The notes under the pieces are model-generated. The model was given only the letters and a program-made list of their open reading frames with translations. It was not told where the DNA came from and made no database searches. The translations under genes and the position numbers were made by a program. This document shows, in pieces, positions 16,581 through 23,921 of a stretch of DNA of 64,000 nucleotides (positions are counted from its first letter, which is position 1; each line of letters opens with the position of its first letter). Origin of the DNA: Haloarcula sp. CBA1127 (GTDB taxonomy: Archaea; Halobacteriota; Halobacteria; Halobacteriales; Haloarculaceae); assembly GCF_001485575.1 (NCBI RefSeq), contig NZ_BCNB01000005.1:55711-119710 (forward strand). The letters run 5' to 3'.

Positions 16581-16862
16581 TCATCTATTGCTGTCCGGAG
16601 CAAAAGCTCCGGTCTCGTGACAGAGGGCACACGGATTTGTGTCCGAACGTAACGCTTCCTCGACCGAGTCATATATGTCTTCCGAGGTGATAGTCGGCAC
16701 GTTCCCTGAGGCGAGGCCACAGACGGACTCGAAGCGATTTTCTCCATCCTCATGAACCCGCTCACAGGCGTGAACAGCCGCCCAGACATCCTGTACGCGG
16801 TGGACGTAGTAGAAGTCAATATCTTGTGGAGTCAGGTCACTTGGCCGGCCCATCAGTCGCAC
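16581..16862 (-). CDS. conserved small protein with CxxC (93 aa)
   Basis: Begins MRLMGRPSDLTPQDIDFYYV, or from the second ATG three codons later. Helical, with VCGLASGNVPTITSEDIYDS and CALCHETGAF near the end. Three cysteines and a histidine could bind a metal. No family recognised and no leader hairpin seen. Confidence 0.6.
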   Translation of the reverse strand: MRLMGRPSDLTPQDIDFYYVHRVQDVWAAVHACERVHEDGENRFESVCGLASGNVPTITSEDIYDSVEEALRSDTNPCALCHETGAFAPDSNR

Positions 16863-17232
16863 GTCGTCGTCGGCTTACAAAATGGTTCTGGCGAGGAGAG
16901 CGATACGAGTGTAAAAACTGTATTCATAGGACTGAGGGCTCAAAGTGGCCTATTGCGTCACGGCAGACTCACCCTCTGTACTGACCGATTCACGGCTTGT
17001 GTGAGAAGTCGATGCTTTCGAAGTCACATAGTTTCAACCCGACTGAGCACAGCCACCGTTCAGTGGCACTACGTAGCTACCGCTATATTTATTGTAAAAT
17101 ATATTATAATTACTCCGAGTCGTACAAGATACAGGGCGCATATCGGTCATAGCTGATGGTGAAATCGCGCAACATAGAGGGAAAAATGATACTGGTAATT
17201 ACTAAGTGTATTGATTGTATGACTAATAACAG
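16863..17232. other. AT-rich intergenic, divergent promoters
   Basis: No gene seen. 17085-17115 is almost pure A/T (TATATTTATTGTAAAATATA), suitable for a promoter or a replication-associated unwinding site. Confidence 0.35.
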
Positions 17233-18303
17233 ATGGGGCTGAATCGACAAGCTATTGAGGATAAAATTAGAGTACACGGAATTAAAGCTGCGCTTATCGG
17301 TGGTGTCTTCACCATAGCCGTGTTCGGGTTTACGTATCTTCTCCCATTCCCATTTTCCCGTACGATTTCGTTCATTGGCGTAGCATTTAGTCTCTCGACG
17401 GGAAGTGCCAGTACATATCTTAGTTATCAAACTGAGCAGCGGGAACGCGACAATGAAGAATTCGGAAGGGCTGCGAAAGCGGTTGAAGAGGAGCGTGAAG
17501 CACGTGATGAACGAGATGAAGCACAGGCGGATCTCCGTGAGTATCAGCGGATGATTCGTATCCTCGAGGACCGTGATGTGGATTTGGCAAAGCTCATCGA
17601 TAATCAGACTGAATCAAGCCAGATTGCACTTCTCGTATTCCGTGACCAAGAGGCCCCAGAAGACCACGACTACTACCAAACTGAGAACGAAAATAATCAA
17701 AATAAGTTCCTCAGGTACCGCACAATGGAGGAGTACGGTGGAGACACAATTTCCTCATTTACTTGGATGCTGCCACCGAGTGTCGTCGCTGAAGAAGGTC
17801 TTGAAGATGCGACTCGTAACGAACTGAAGCAGTGGTTCCTTGAGAATATTTACGACTATTATGGTGATGAGGAGTTCCAAGCAAACGTTTTGATGATGGG
17901 TTTGATGGATGTGAGTTCCATCTTCTCTATCACAAAGGAGGCAACGAAGCTTGGAAAATTCGCCGAGAATCTCATTGAATATGACGACGGGTTTACCGAG
18001 GAAGATTTCTATGAAGCGTTGGCAGAGGAGCGTGTGAACATGCTGGAAGAAGTAAAATCGGGTCGACTTGTTTTTTTCCTCCCTGATAGTCTGAGCAAAG
18101 ACACCGTGGATGTTATTCGTAACCACAGTGAAGTTGTCAAGTCAGATCTGACTGATGGCGGACTACGAGAGCTAGCTGCCGAAGAAAGCGTTAAACCGCT
18201 GACTGAGGGTTTCCAGAAACTTGATGTCCCACAGCCGGAGGAGTTAGCTAGTGAGGTCGTTGAAGAAGCTCAAATGTGGAAAAAGAAAATCAGTGAGGCC
18301 TAA
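17233..18303 (+). CDS. membrane-anchored coiled-coil protein (356 aa)
   Basis: Two transmembrane helices near the N-terminus (AALIGGVFTIAVFGFTYLLP and ISFIGVAFSLSTGSASTYL) are followed by a charged coiled coil (FGRAAKAVEEEREARDERDE ... RMIRILEDRDVDLAKL, ~75-125). A ~230-residue cytosolic domain follows, with TISSFTWMLPPSVVAEEG, VLMMGLMDVSSIFSITKEA and RLVFFLPDSLSKDTVDVI. The last part resembles a small alpha/beta fold. No family recognised. The TM-coiled-coil-sensor layout is seen in defence effectors and stress sensors, but nothing here proves that. Confidence 0.75.
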   Translation: MGLNRQAIEDKIRVHGIKAALIGGVFTIAVFGFTYLLPFPFSRTISFIGVAFSLSTGSASTYLSYQTEQRERDNEEFGRAAKAVEEEREARDERDEAQADLREYQRMIRILEDRDVDLAKLIDNQTESSQIALLVFRDQEAPEDHDYYQTENENNQNKFLRYRTMEEYGGDTISSFTWMLPPSVVAEEGLEDATRNELKQWFLENIYDYYGDEEFQANVLMMGLMDVSSIFSITKEATKLGKFAENLIEYDDGFTEEDFYEALAEERVNMLEEVKSGRLVFFLPDSLSKDTVDVIRNHSEVVKSDLTDGGLRELAAEESVKPLTEGFQKLDVPQPEELASEVVEEAQMWKKKISEA

Positions 18304-18359
18304 TATTTATTTTTAATTGAGGTTATCGATACACTTTCTGTACTGACCGCTGGAGCAAC

Positions 18360-19184
18360 CTACACTTCGAGTCGTTCCATCGGCTCAACCTCGAAAGTCA
18401 GCAGATGGGACCGGAGACGGGCATAGGCCCCGTCGCCGTCAGTCGTCACACAGTACCGATTTGGCCTCGCCTCGCGAGGATTGCCATCGTTCTCTTTCCA
18501 TTCCTCCAGCGTGAACTCAAGCGTCTTCAACTCGCTGTCAGCGCCCTCAAAGACGGCTGCGACCGACGGTGTTCCGTGATTGTCAGCGATGTAGGCCACC
18601 CTGACAGCGTCGTGGTCGGCGTCAAGTTTCATCCACCCATCGAGTTCCTCCGGCGGGTCCTCAGCAAACTGCTCGATCTCACGCTGTGTCAGTTCGGCCT
18701 CTGCTGCGTCCCGCCACGCTTGCTTGATATCATCGGCTTGAGACTGCTCAATATCTTGGAGGACGTCGGTGTCGATACAGTCCGCAGCCCAGGCAAGCAC
18801 TGTCTTGGCTTTCTTGTGCTTTTCCTCGGGCTCGCCGTTTAGCTGGCCGAAGTTCATCTCCTGTGGGGACATCAAGAGAACTGACGACCGCCAGTGGCCG
18901 GGGTCAGCGTCGCGATCTTCATCGGCATCGGGAGCCCACGATTCCATTGAGGTCCTGACTTCCTCGTGATGACTGAAGCCAGTACGGACGCCGCCGGCAC
19001 GCAGGATGCGTTCCGCGAGGTCGATGGTTCGCTCACGCTCGTCAGCAGGCGCTTCGTCTGGACGGTCAACGTCGGTGTAGAATGGCAAGCCGACGTTGTC
19101 GATGATCGTCTGTTCGTAGTTTGGACTGAGTGGCGGTTCCTCGACGAAGATCGGATCGAACGGTGGTTTGGCTGTAGGCAACAT
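18360..19184 (-). CDS. conserved plasmid protein (274 aa)
   Basis: ATG 19184 follows a leader hairpin; the 11 codons upstream lie in the leader. It starts MLPTAKPPFDPIFVEEPPLS and continues TIDLAERILRAGGVRTGFSH and VLAWAADCIDTDVLQDIEQS, ending in a beta-rich part (YCVTTDGDGAYARLRSHLLT). Acidic and soluble. No domain recognised. It is co-directional with a similar leader-bearing gene 51 bp upstream. Confidence 0.75.
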   Translation of the reverse strand: MLPTAKPPFDPIFVEEPPLSPNYEQTIIDNVGLPFYTDVDRPDEAPADERERTIDLAERILRAGGVRTGFSHHEEVRTSMESWAPDADEDRDADPGHWRSSVLLMSPQEMNFGQLNGEPEEKHKKAKTVLAWAADCIDTDVLQDIEQSQADDIKQAWRDAAEAELTQREIEQFAEDPPEELDGWMKLDADHDAVRVAYIADNHGTPSVAAVFEGADSELKTLEFTLEEWKENDGNPREARPNRYCVTTDGDGAYARLRSHLLTFEVEPMERLEV

Positions 19185-19220
19185 ACTGGAAAGCCTCCAG
19201 CCAGTGAGGCAGCACAAAAT
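19185..19220 (-). promoter_or_regulatory. leader hairpin element (18360-19184)
   Basis: Minus strand: ATTTTGTGCT, then GCCTC-ACTGGCTG-GAGGC, a perfect 5-bp stem holding GGAGG, 9 bases before the ATG. Confidence 0.6.
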
Positions 19221-19235
19221 CGCTCTGAGGCGGCG

Positions 19236-19520
19236 TCAGGTCGAGAGGTACTGGTCGGCAGTGTCATCGTGGTTCGCTTCTAGAGCGTCCCAGTCAGCCA
19301 TCGAATCGTACTCTGGGCGGATCTCACCGTCCAAGAGCATGTCGTCGGCGAAGGCTTGGACTTGTTCGTCGACGGGTGCGGCCTGCAGGTCGCGCTCCTG
19401 GACGATGAACTGGATGCCGCAGAACGTGCGCCCGTCTGCTGCAAGCTGCCAGAGCATGAGCTTTCGATTCTGATGGGTTGCGAGTTCGGTCAGCAATGCG
19501 TCGTCTGTTGGATTGGACAT
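19236..19520 (-). CDS. conserved plasmid protein (94 aa)
   Basis: ATG 19520 follows a leader hairpin. The protein reads MSNPTDDALLTELATHQNRK, LMLWQLAADGRTFCGIQFIV and an acidic end. The two halves look like a helix followed by beta strands. It lies upstream of the 274-residue gene and probably in the same transcript. Function unknown. Confidence 0.7.
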   Translation of the reverse strand: MSNPTDDALLTELATHQNRKLMLWQLAADGRTFCGIQFIVQERDLQAAPVDEQVQAFADDMLLDGEIRPEYDSMADWDALEANHDDTADQYLST

Positions 19521-19555
19521 CGTTTGGAGCCTCCACGCAAGAGGGGTGCATAAAA
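19521..19555 (-). promoter_or_regulatory. leader hairpin element (19236-19520)
   Basis: Minus strand: ATTTTATGCAC, then CCTC-TTGCGTG-GAGG, followed 11 bases later by the ATG. The 3' arm is a Shine-Dalgarno sequence. Confidence 0.5.
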
Positions 19556-19674
19556 TGAACATTGTAGATAAGGTGAAGTAGCAGTACAGTGTTTGAAAAG
19601 GGCATTAAGTGGAATTACGCTAAGTACGAACGGATAAGATTATGACTCTCGCAGGTGGCATTTGGCTTGACAGG

Positions 19675-19968
19675 ATGTACGATGTGAATAGCTTCAAGCG
19701 CGACATGATGGTCGTTATCGCAGGTATGGACAGTCCGATGGGGACAGAATTGACCGCAGAACTGCAGGAGTACTACTCTGAGGAAATCACAGTAGGACGT
19801 GTCTATCCACAGCTGGATGATCTGGTCGAAAAGGGACTTATCAAAAAGAAGGCTAAGAACGGACGAGAGAACGAATATCAGTTGACGAGGCGTGGTGTGC
19901 GAGATCTTCAAGCCCATCGGGAATGGGAAGACGAGTACTTGGCTCCGATTGATGAGCTATCTGCATAG
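19675..19968 (+). CDS. PadR-like transcriptional regulator
   Basis: ATG 19675 gives MYDVNSFKRDMMVVIAGMDS. Then come GRVYPQLDDLVEKGLIKKKA and NEYQLTRRGVRDLQAHREWE, a textbook haloarchaeal PadR-like winged helix. An ATG 11 codons upstream is possible but adds a non-conserved segment. It converges on the par operon and ends next to the iterons, so it could act on that locus. Paralogous in kind to the gene at 10009. Confidence 0.8.
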   Translation: MYDVNSFKRDMMVVIAGMDSPMGTELTAELQEYYSEEITVGRVYPQLDDLVEKGLIKKKAKNGRENEYQLTRRGVRDLQAHREWEDEYLAPIDELSA

Positions 19969-19983
19969 TAACGTTCTAGAATG

Positions 19984-20022
19984 TAGGCTATACCTATAGG
20001 CTACAGCTACAGGCTATGAATC
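19984..20022. repeat. three 13-bp iterons (YAGGCTA)
   Basis: TAGGCTA at 19984 and 19997 and CAGGCTA at 20010 recur with exactly 13-bp spacing. They lie between the PadR gene and the 3' end of the parA partner gene. A centromere-like (parS) or replication iteron role is likely by position. Confidence 0.5.
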
Positions 20023-20416
20023 AAATCGTGGTTGTTTGACGCTCTTCAACAGCCTCTCTGAGGTCATACATGACGCTGTCGGTGCCCTCTTGAAGACCGA
20101 CACGCACGGCTAGCCTGATAATGGCACTTCGGCTCTCGTCTGTTAGACCAGACTCTCCATCATACGCCTCGCGCAACTGATCAAAGACATCCTCCATTTG
20201 GTCACTCTCATCAAGTGCTTGCAGGACGGCAGCGAGCGTCGGGTCATATGCAGTGACCGTCTCAGATAAGTCTCCATCTTCAGCTGAGTCAAGCGCGCCA
20301 ACAAGAATATCAACGAAAGAACTCTGCTCCTGTGGATCATCTCGATCCAAGCGATTACCGGTTGACTCCTCCTCGCGCAGTTCACCTAATCTCTCGTCAA
20401 TGTCGTCATCAGTCAT
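20021..20416 (-). CDS. ParA partner protein (131 aa)
   Basis: A short acidic protein, MTDDDIDERLGELREEESTG at the start and SAIIRLAVRVGLQEGTDSVM near the end, where a ribbon- or helix-type DNA-binding segment could lie. It overlaps the parA stop by 4 bp, exactly where the centromere-binding adaptor (ParB/ParR-like) sits in small plasmid partition operons. No family recognised by sequence; the role follows from context. Confidence 0.6.
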   Translation of the reverse strand: MTDDDIDERLGELREEESTGNRLDRDDPQEQSSFVDILVGALDSAEDGDLSETVTAYDPTLAAVLQALDESDQMEDVFDQLREAYDGESGLTDESRSAIIRLAVRVGLQEGTDSVMYDLREAVEERQTTTI

Positions 20417-21285
20417 TGTTTTTCTCCAAGTCGGTAGTACAGCTCTTCGGCGTTTGTGAGGAATGCATCACGCGCGTCTTTCCCAGTCTTTAGGAGGCTA
20501 TCTTCATCGAGATCAAACAACGTTTGACCCGCTTCAGTGACGGTCCGAATCTGTTGTGAGTCAACGACAAATTCTGGAGCCACAAGATCCGCGAACTCTT
20601 TCTCGAACCGTTCCAGCAGGTCGGCATGGAGCGTAGTCCGTCTGTCGAACAGATTTGGAATAATCATTCTTAATTGTACGTCTTGTCCATAGTTCGAGCG
20701 AATCTGTTCGAGATCATTTTCAAGCGAGCGCGCTTGCTTCAGCTCGAAGCTACCCATACTAACTGGTGCCACAACATTTTGAGCCGCCCAAAGGCCATTA
20801 TAGGTGATATTGTTAGCGAGCCCCGGCATATCCAGCAGTACCACATCCCATCGCTCAAGTGGATCTACAAATTCGTCTAGGAACGTCCGGAGTCGGTTGT
20901 ACCGCTCGTCCACGTCATCAATATTACCCAAGTCAGCATCAAGTCCGTCAAGATCTGGATGTGCCGGAATAAGGTCGATACCGGCGTTAGTCTGGTAGAC
21001 TAGACGGTCAACTGCTTCCTTATCACCTACCATATCTGCTACGTCGCGCCACCGGCTCCCCATCGTTGTCGCGATGTTTGGGAAGTCATCCTCATTCCCA
21101 ATGTCAGTGTGGACTTCTTCGAGAATACCGAGTGCATCGGCGCAGTCTCCTTGTTTCCCAGCTAAGTCCACAACGAGCACACTGTGACCAAGTTCATTGA
21201 GTGCAGTGCCTAGATGGACGGCGCTTGTTGTCTTTCCGGTACCACCTTTGTCGAGGTACAGTGCTGCACGCAATGTTTCAGACAT
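20413..21285 (-). CDS. parA: ParA/Soj partition ATPase
   Basis: ATG 21285 (MSETLRAALYLDKGGTGKTT) places the deviant Walker A motif KGGTGKTT about residues 13-20. DVVLLDMPGLANN is the Walker B region and MIIPNLFDRRTTLHADLLER fits the ParA C-terminal part. ParA ATPases move plasmids along nucleoid DNA with a ParB-type partner, here the overlapping gene. The length (~290) is typical of small plasmid ParA without an N-terminal HTH. The upstream AT-rich palindromes are probably its control region. Confidence 0.9.
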   Translation of the reverse strand: MSETLRAALYLDKGGTGKTTSAVHLGTALNELGHSVLVVDLAGKQGDCADALGILEEVHTDIGNEDDFPNIATTMGSRWRDVADMVGDKEAVDRLVYQTNAGIDLIPAHPDLDGLDADLGNIDDVDERYNRLRTFLDEFVDPLERWDVVLLDMPGLANNITYNGLWAAQNVVAPVSMGSFELKQARSLENDLEQIRSNYGQDVQLRMIIPNLFDRRTTLHADLLERFEKEFADLVAPEFVVDSQQIRTVTEAGQTLFDLDEDSLLKTGKDARDAFLTNAEELYYRLGEKQ

Positions 21286-21345
21286 CGCCACCACCCTGTA
21301 GGTGTACCATATAGATATATCCTATAGGTCAATGGTATATAAATC
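21286..21345 (-). promoter_or_regulatory. parA control region
   Basis: It contains CCTATAGG (palindrome), ACCATATAGATATATCC and GGTATATAAA, a likely TATA box on either strand. The CTATAGG core echoes the CCTATAGGCTA at the iterons, so the same protein may bind both. Confidence 0.4.
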
Positions 21346-21549
21346 TCAGTCAGACATTTGAAGAGTGAGTGACGGGGCAAGTCTGTTGCATATCTATACA
21401 GAATTTCGTTTCGGAACGAGCTGAACTAAAGGGCTTTTCGGACTATAGAGCATCTATCGCGTTGATTCCTATTTGAAAGACACAACCTCGGAGGATGATT
21501 TTGATGTGTACCTTAGTTTCACCAATGAGGATATCGTATCTATTAGTAG

Positions 21550-22374
21550 TCAGACTCCTTCGAGTTTTATTGTACTGCCGACGCCTGCTGGTTCGAAGAT
21601 CTCTGGAAGGCGTTCATTGAGAATCCCCATCGCTGCTGTTCCTGTACAGTGGGCACTGACGAGTAAATCGAGTTTCCCCGCCAGCCAGTCAGCTATCGTG
21701 TGAATTTCCTCGGAATCCACGGCGATGAGGTGTGTGCCACCGATTATGTATCGGACGTCCCCGTTACAGACCGACTCCGCGTGCTTGACCGTGTTCCGCA
21801 ACCCGGCGTGACAGCAGCCCAGCACCAGTGCCAATCCGTCGTCAGTCTCGACGACCACTGACTGATCGTCCACGATTGGATCGTCAATATCACCCTTTTC
21901 GCGCTCGACTTTCCCGATCACGTAATCCTGATCGGAACGTGGAATTTGGCCGAGTGCGTGGACGCCGTCAGTGACCTCGACAGGGTCTCGATGTTCGACG
22001 ATATCTGCCTTCGCTTCGACGGTCGACTTCGTGTACGGAATGCCCAATGGGGCGCCGTCGAACTGTCCTTCTTGATCGAGATAGCGGTGGTCCCAGACAT
22101 CGGGATGGCAATAGAGGCTGGGCTGGTCCATAACGTTCAATACATCAAGTAACCCGCTCGTGTGGTCGAAATGCGAGTGGCTCACGACAACCGAGTCGAA
22201 CTCCTCAACCGGCACGTCCAGCAATTTCGCATTGTGGACGGCAGCCGATTGACCAGTATCCAGAAGCACGTCTCCGATAGCGACCGAAAATCCCCACTCG
22301 CCACGTAATCCCCGCGGGTACGGGCTCGCGACTCTGTTATCGGCCAAAATAGTTATTTCTGGCATTACGGTCAC
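21550..22374 (-). CDS. metallo-beta-lactamase-fold hydrolase (copy 1)
   Basis: 274 residues of the COG1237-like MBL group. HSHFDHTSG supplies the HxHxDH metal site, and LVLGCCHAGLRNT and SAHCTG supply further His/Cys ligands. It starts MPEITILADNRVASPYPRGL. Its ATG overlaps the S-component stop by 4 bp, so it is co-translated with the ECF substrate-binding protein. Copy 2 at 26295-27122 is closely similar throughout. The substrate is unknown; pairing with an ECF S component suggests it processes what is imported. Confidence 0.85.
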   Translation of the reverse strand: MTVMPEITILADNRVASPYPRGLRGEWGFSVAIGDVLLDTGQSAAVHNAKLLDVPVEEFDSVVVSHSHFDHTSGLLDVLNVMDQPSLYCHPDVWDHRYLDQEGQFDGAPLGIPYTKSTVEAKADIVEHRDPVEVTDGVHALGQIPRSDQDYVIGKVEREKGDIDDPIVDDQSVVVETDDGLALVLGCCHAGLRNTVKHAESVCNGDVRYIIGGTHLIAVDSEEIHTIADWLAGKLDLLVSAHCTGTAAMGILNERLPEIFEPAGVGSTIKLEGV

Positions 22375-22970
22375 GCCTCCAGACCCACGTCGTCGACGAC
22401 TGGATATGCCGAGAGAACGCCAGTGTCCGCGAGCTTGTCAGATAGCAGTTTTCCGAGGAGACCACTCAGAATCGCACCACTGAGACCGTGGCCAACGATG
22501 AGCGCACCCTGAACCGGTACTGCCAGGTTCTGGAAGCTGGAGGGTATGTAGATAGCGCCGAGTGAGAGGAGTCCTGCGGACGCGCCACTGATCAGCATCA
22601 TGGCTCGGTCGTATCGACGGTATCCGGTGAGGAGGAAGGGGAGCTCCGAACCGATCCTGGCCACGATTGTCGGGATGGTAACTGCCAGGCCGAACGGCGT
22701 GAGTGGGATCCAGACGAGTCCCACGAAGACACCGTTGAGTATTGACGCACCGGGTTTGCGAACAATATACAGCGACATCAATCCGGGGAGGTAAAACAAT
22801 CCGGCGTTCAGAATCGTCCCGAGCGGGCCCAGTGCTGCCCGAATGGTGAACCCTGCGAACACGACTGGCAGTAGCGCTATACCGGGGACAATCCCCAATG
22901 CGGCGACGACCAGCAAGTCTCTCGTCTCCCAGTTCCTGAGTGTCGTCCACTGCTTAGTGAGTGCTGACAT
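22371..22970 (-). CDS. ECF transporter S component
   Basis: 199 residues with about six membrane helices: WETRDLLVVAALGIVPGIAL, AALGPLGTILNAGLFYLPGL, VFVGLVWIPLTPFGLAVTIP and MLISGASAGLLSLGAIYIPS. Length and the WxTRDL start fit YkoE-type S components, which bind a vitamin or precursor in the membrane. T and ATPase genes follow upstream on the same strand, separated by 120 bp with a DtxR-type palindrome. Metal-dependent control would be unusual for thiamine precursors, so the ligand is open. Confidence 0.8.
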   Translation of the reverse strand: MSALTKQWTTLRNWETRDLLVVAALGIVPGIALLPVVFAGFTIRAALGPLGTILNAGLFYLPGLMSLYIVRKPGASILNGVFVGLVWIPLTPFGLAVTIPTIVARIGSELPFLLTGYRRYDRAMMLISGASAGLLSLGAIYIPSSFQNLAVPVQGALIVGHGLSGAILSGLLGKLLSDKLADTGVLSAYPVVDDVGLEA

Positions 22971-23001
22971 CTATCGCGGCTTCGAACCGCCTCCGTTTAA
23001 A

Positions 23002-23019
23002 TTTTAGGCCTGCCTAAAA
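23002..23019. promoter_or_regulatory. DtxR-type palindrome TTTTAGGC-CT-GCCTAAAA
   Basis: Perfect 8-bp arms with a 2-bp spacer, 32-49 bases upstream of the S-component start, over the expected promoter. TTAGG...CCTAA arms are the core of DtxR/IdeR/SirR operators, which haloarchaeal metal-responsive repressors use. Confidence 0.6.
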
Positions 23020-23090
23020 ATAAGCAAATGTACGACTATCTCGACTGAAAGCGGTTGTGGACCAGTAACCGTTGGACGAAATACTAACGT

Positions 23091-23921
23091 TCATCTTAGA
23101 ATAGCCAAAGTTCCAAGCGCTCCGATATACCATAATGTCCCAACGATTCCGACCGACAGCGTCCAGAAGAGGACGACGAACGCGACGTCCGTCCCGGTGA
23201 CCGATTGTTTGTGGTAGTGGGTTCGCTCAGCGTAGGCGCCGAAGGCCCGAGCATCCATCGCGAGAGCCGTACGCTCGGCGCGACGGATCGCGTTCACGAA
23301 CAGGGGTATCGCATAGCGACTCGCCCGTTGGAGACGGTCACGAAGTCCGTCAGGGTCCGGCGCGCCTCTGACTGTATGGGCAGCGCGGACAGTTTCCACG
23401 TCGGACCGCATCATCGGTGCGAAACGAAAGACAGCCATTGCGCTGTAGCCGATCCGATAGGGGAGACCGAGGTTCTGTACCAGCGCGCGGAGGAAGGATT
23501 CCGTATCCGTTGTCAGGACGAACAGTAGGGAAAGGACCGATAGTGCGAGGATGCGCAGCCCTGTGGCCGCCCCGACTCGAACGCCCGCTTCTCGAACCAC
23601 GAGTGGGCCAAAAGACGCTAGCACCGCAGATGAGGCCCCATCGGGGCTGCTGACGACGAACGGATAGACGAACACGAAACTGGCCGCAAGCGCTACGAGC
23701 GGGGCCGCCACACTGAGGTATTTGATTGGGGAGAAGCGGCCCAGGAGCACAGTCATTGGAGCGCATACCACGACGAAGGCCAGCGGTGTGTACGGATCAG
23801 TGACGAGCATCAGCAGCCCTATCGCCGGTGTGATAGCCAGGAGCTTGCTTACAGGGTTGAGGCGCTGGAGCACTCCAGCGGTATCTGCCTCGTTGTGCAG
23901 TTCGACCCGCATCGGATTCAC
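23091..23921 (-). CDS. ecfT: ECF transporter T component (EcfT)
   Basis: 276 residues. Hydrophobic helices (SKLLAITPAIGLLMLVTDPY, GLRILALSVLSLLFVLTTDT) are followed by the two coupling-helix signatures of EcfT. One is MRSDVETVRAAHTVRGAPDP (A-R-G type) and the other RAERTALAMDARAFG (A-M-D-A-R-A). These contact the ATPases. It overlaps the ATPase stop by 4 bp. Similar in size and order to YkoC of the YkoEDC system. Confidence 0.9.
   Translation of the reverse strand: MNPMRVELHNEADTAGVLQRLNPVSKLLAITPAIGLLMLVTDPYTPLAFVVVCAPMTVLLGRFSPIKYLSVAAPLVALAASFVFVYPFVVSSPDGASSAVLASFGPLVVREAGVRVGAATGLRILALSVLSLLFVLTTDTESFLRALVQNLGLPYRIGYSAMAVFRFAPMMRSDVETVRAAHTVRGAPDPDGLRDRLQRASRYAIPLFVNAIRRAERTALAMDARAFGAYAERTHYHKQSVTGTDVAFVVLFWTLSVGIVGTLWYIGALGTLAILR

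Noticed and set aside
20413..21294. parA starting at 21294
   Set aside because: MVAMSETLRA adds three residues not found in typical ParA starts; ATG 21285 is preferred, though the difference is trivial.
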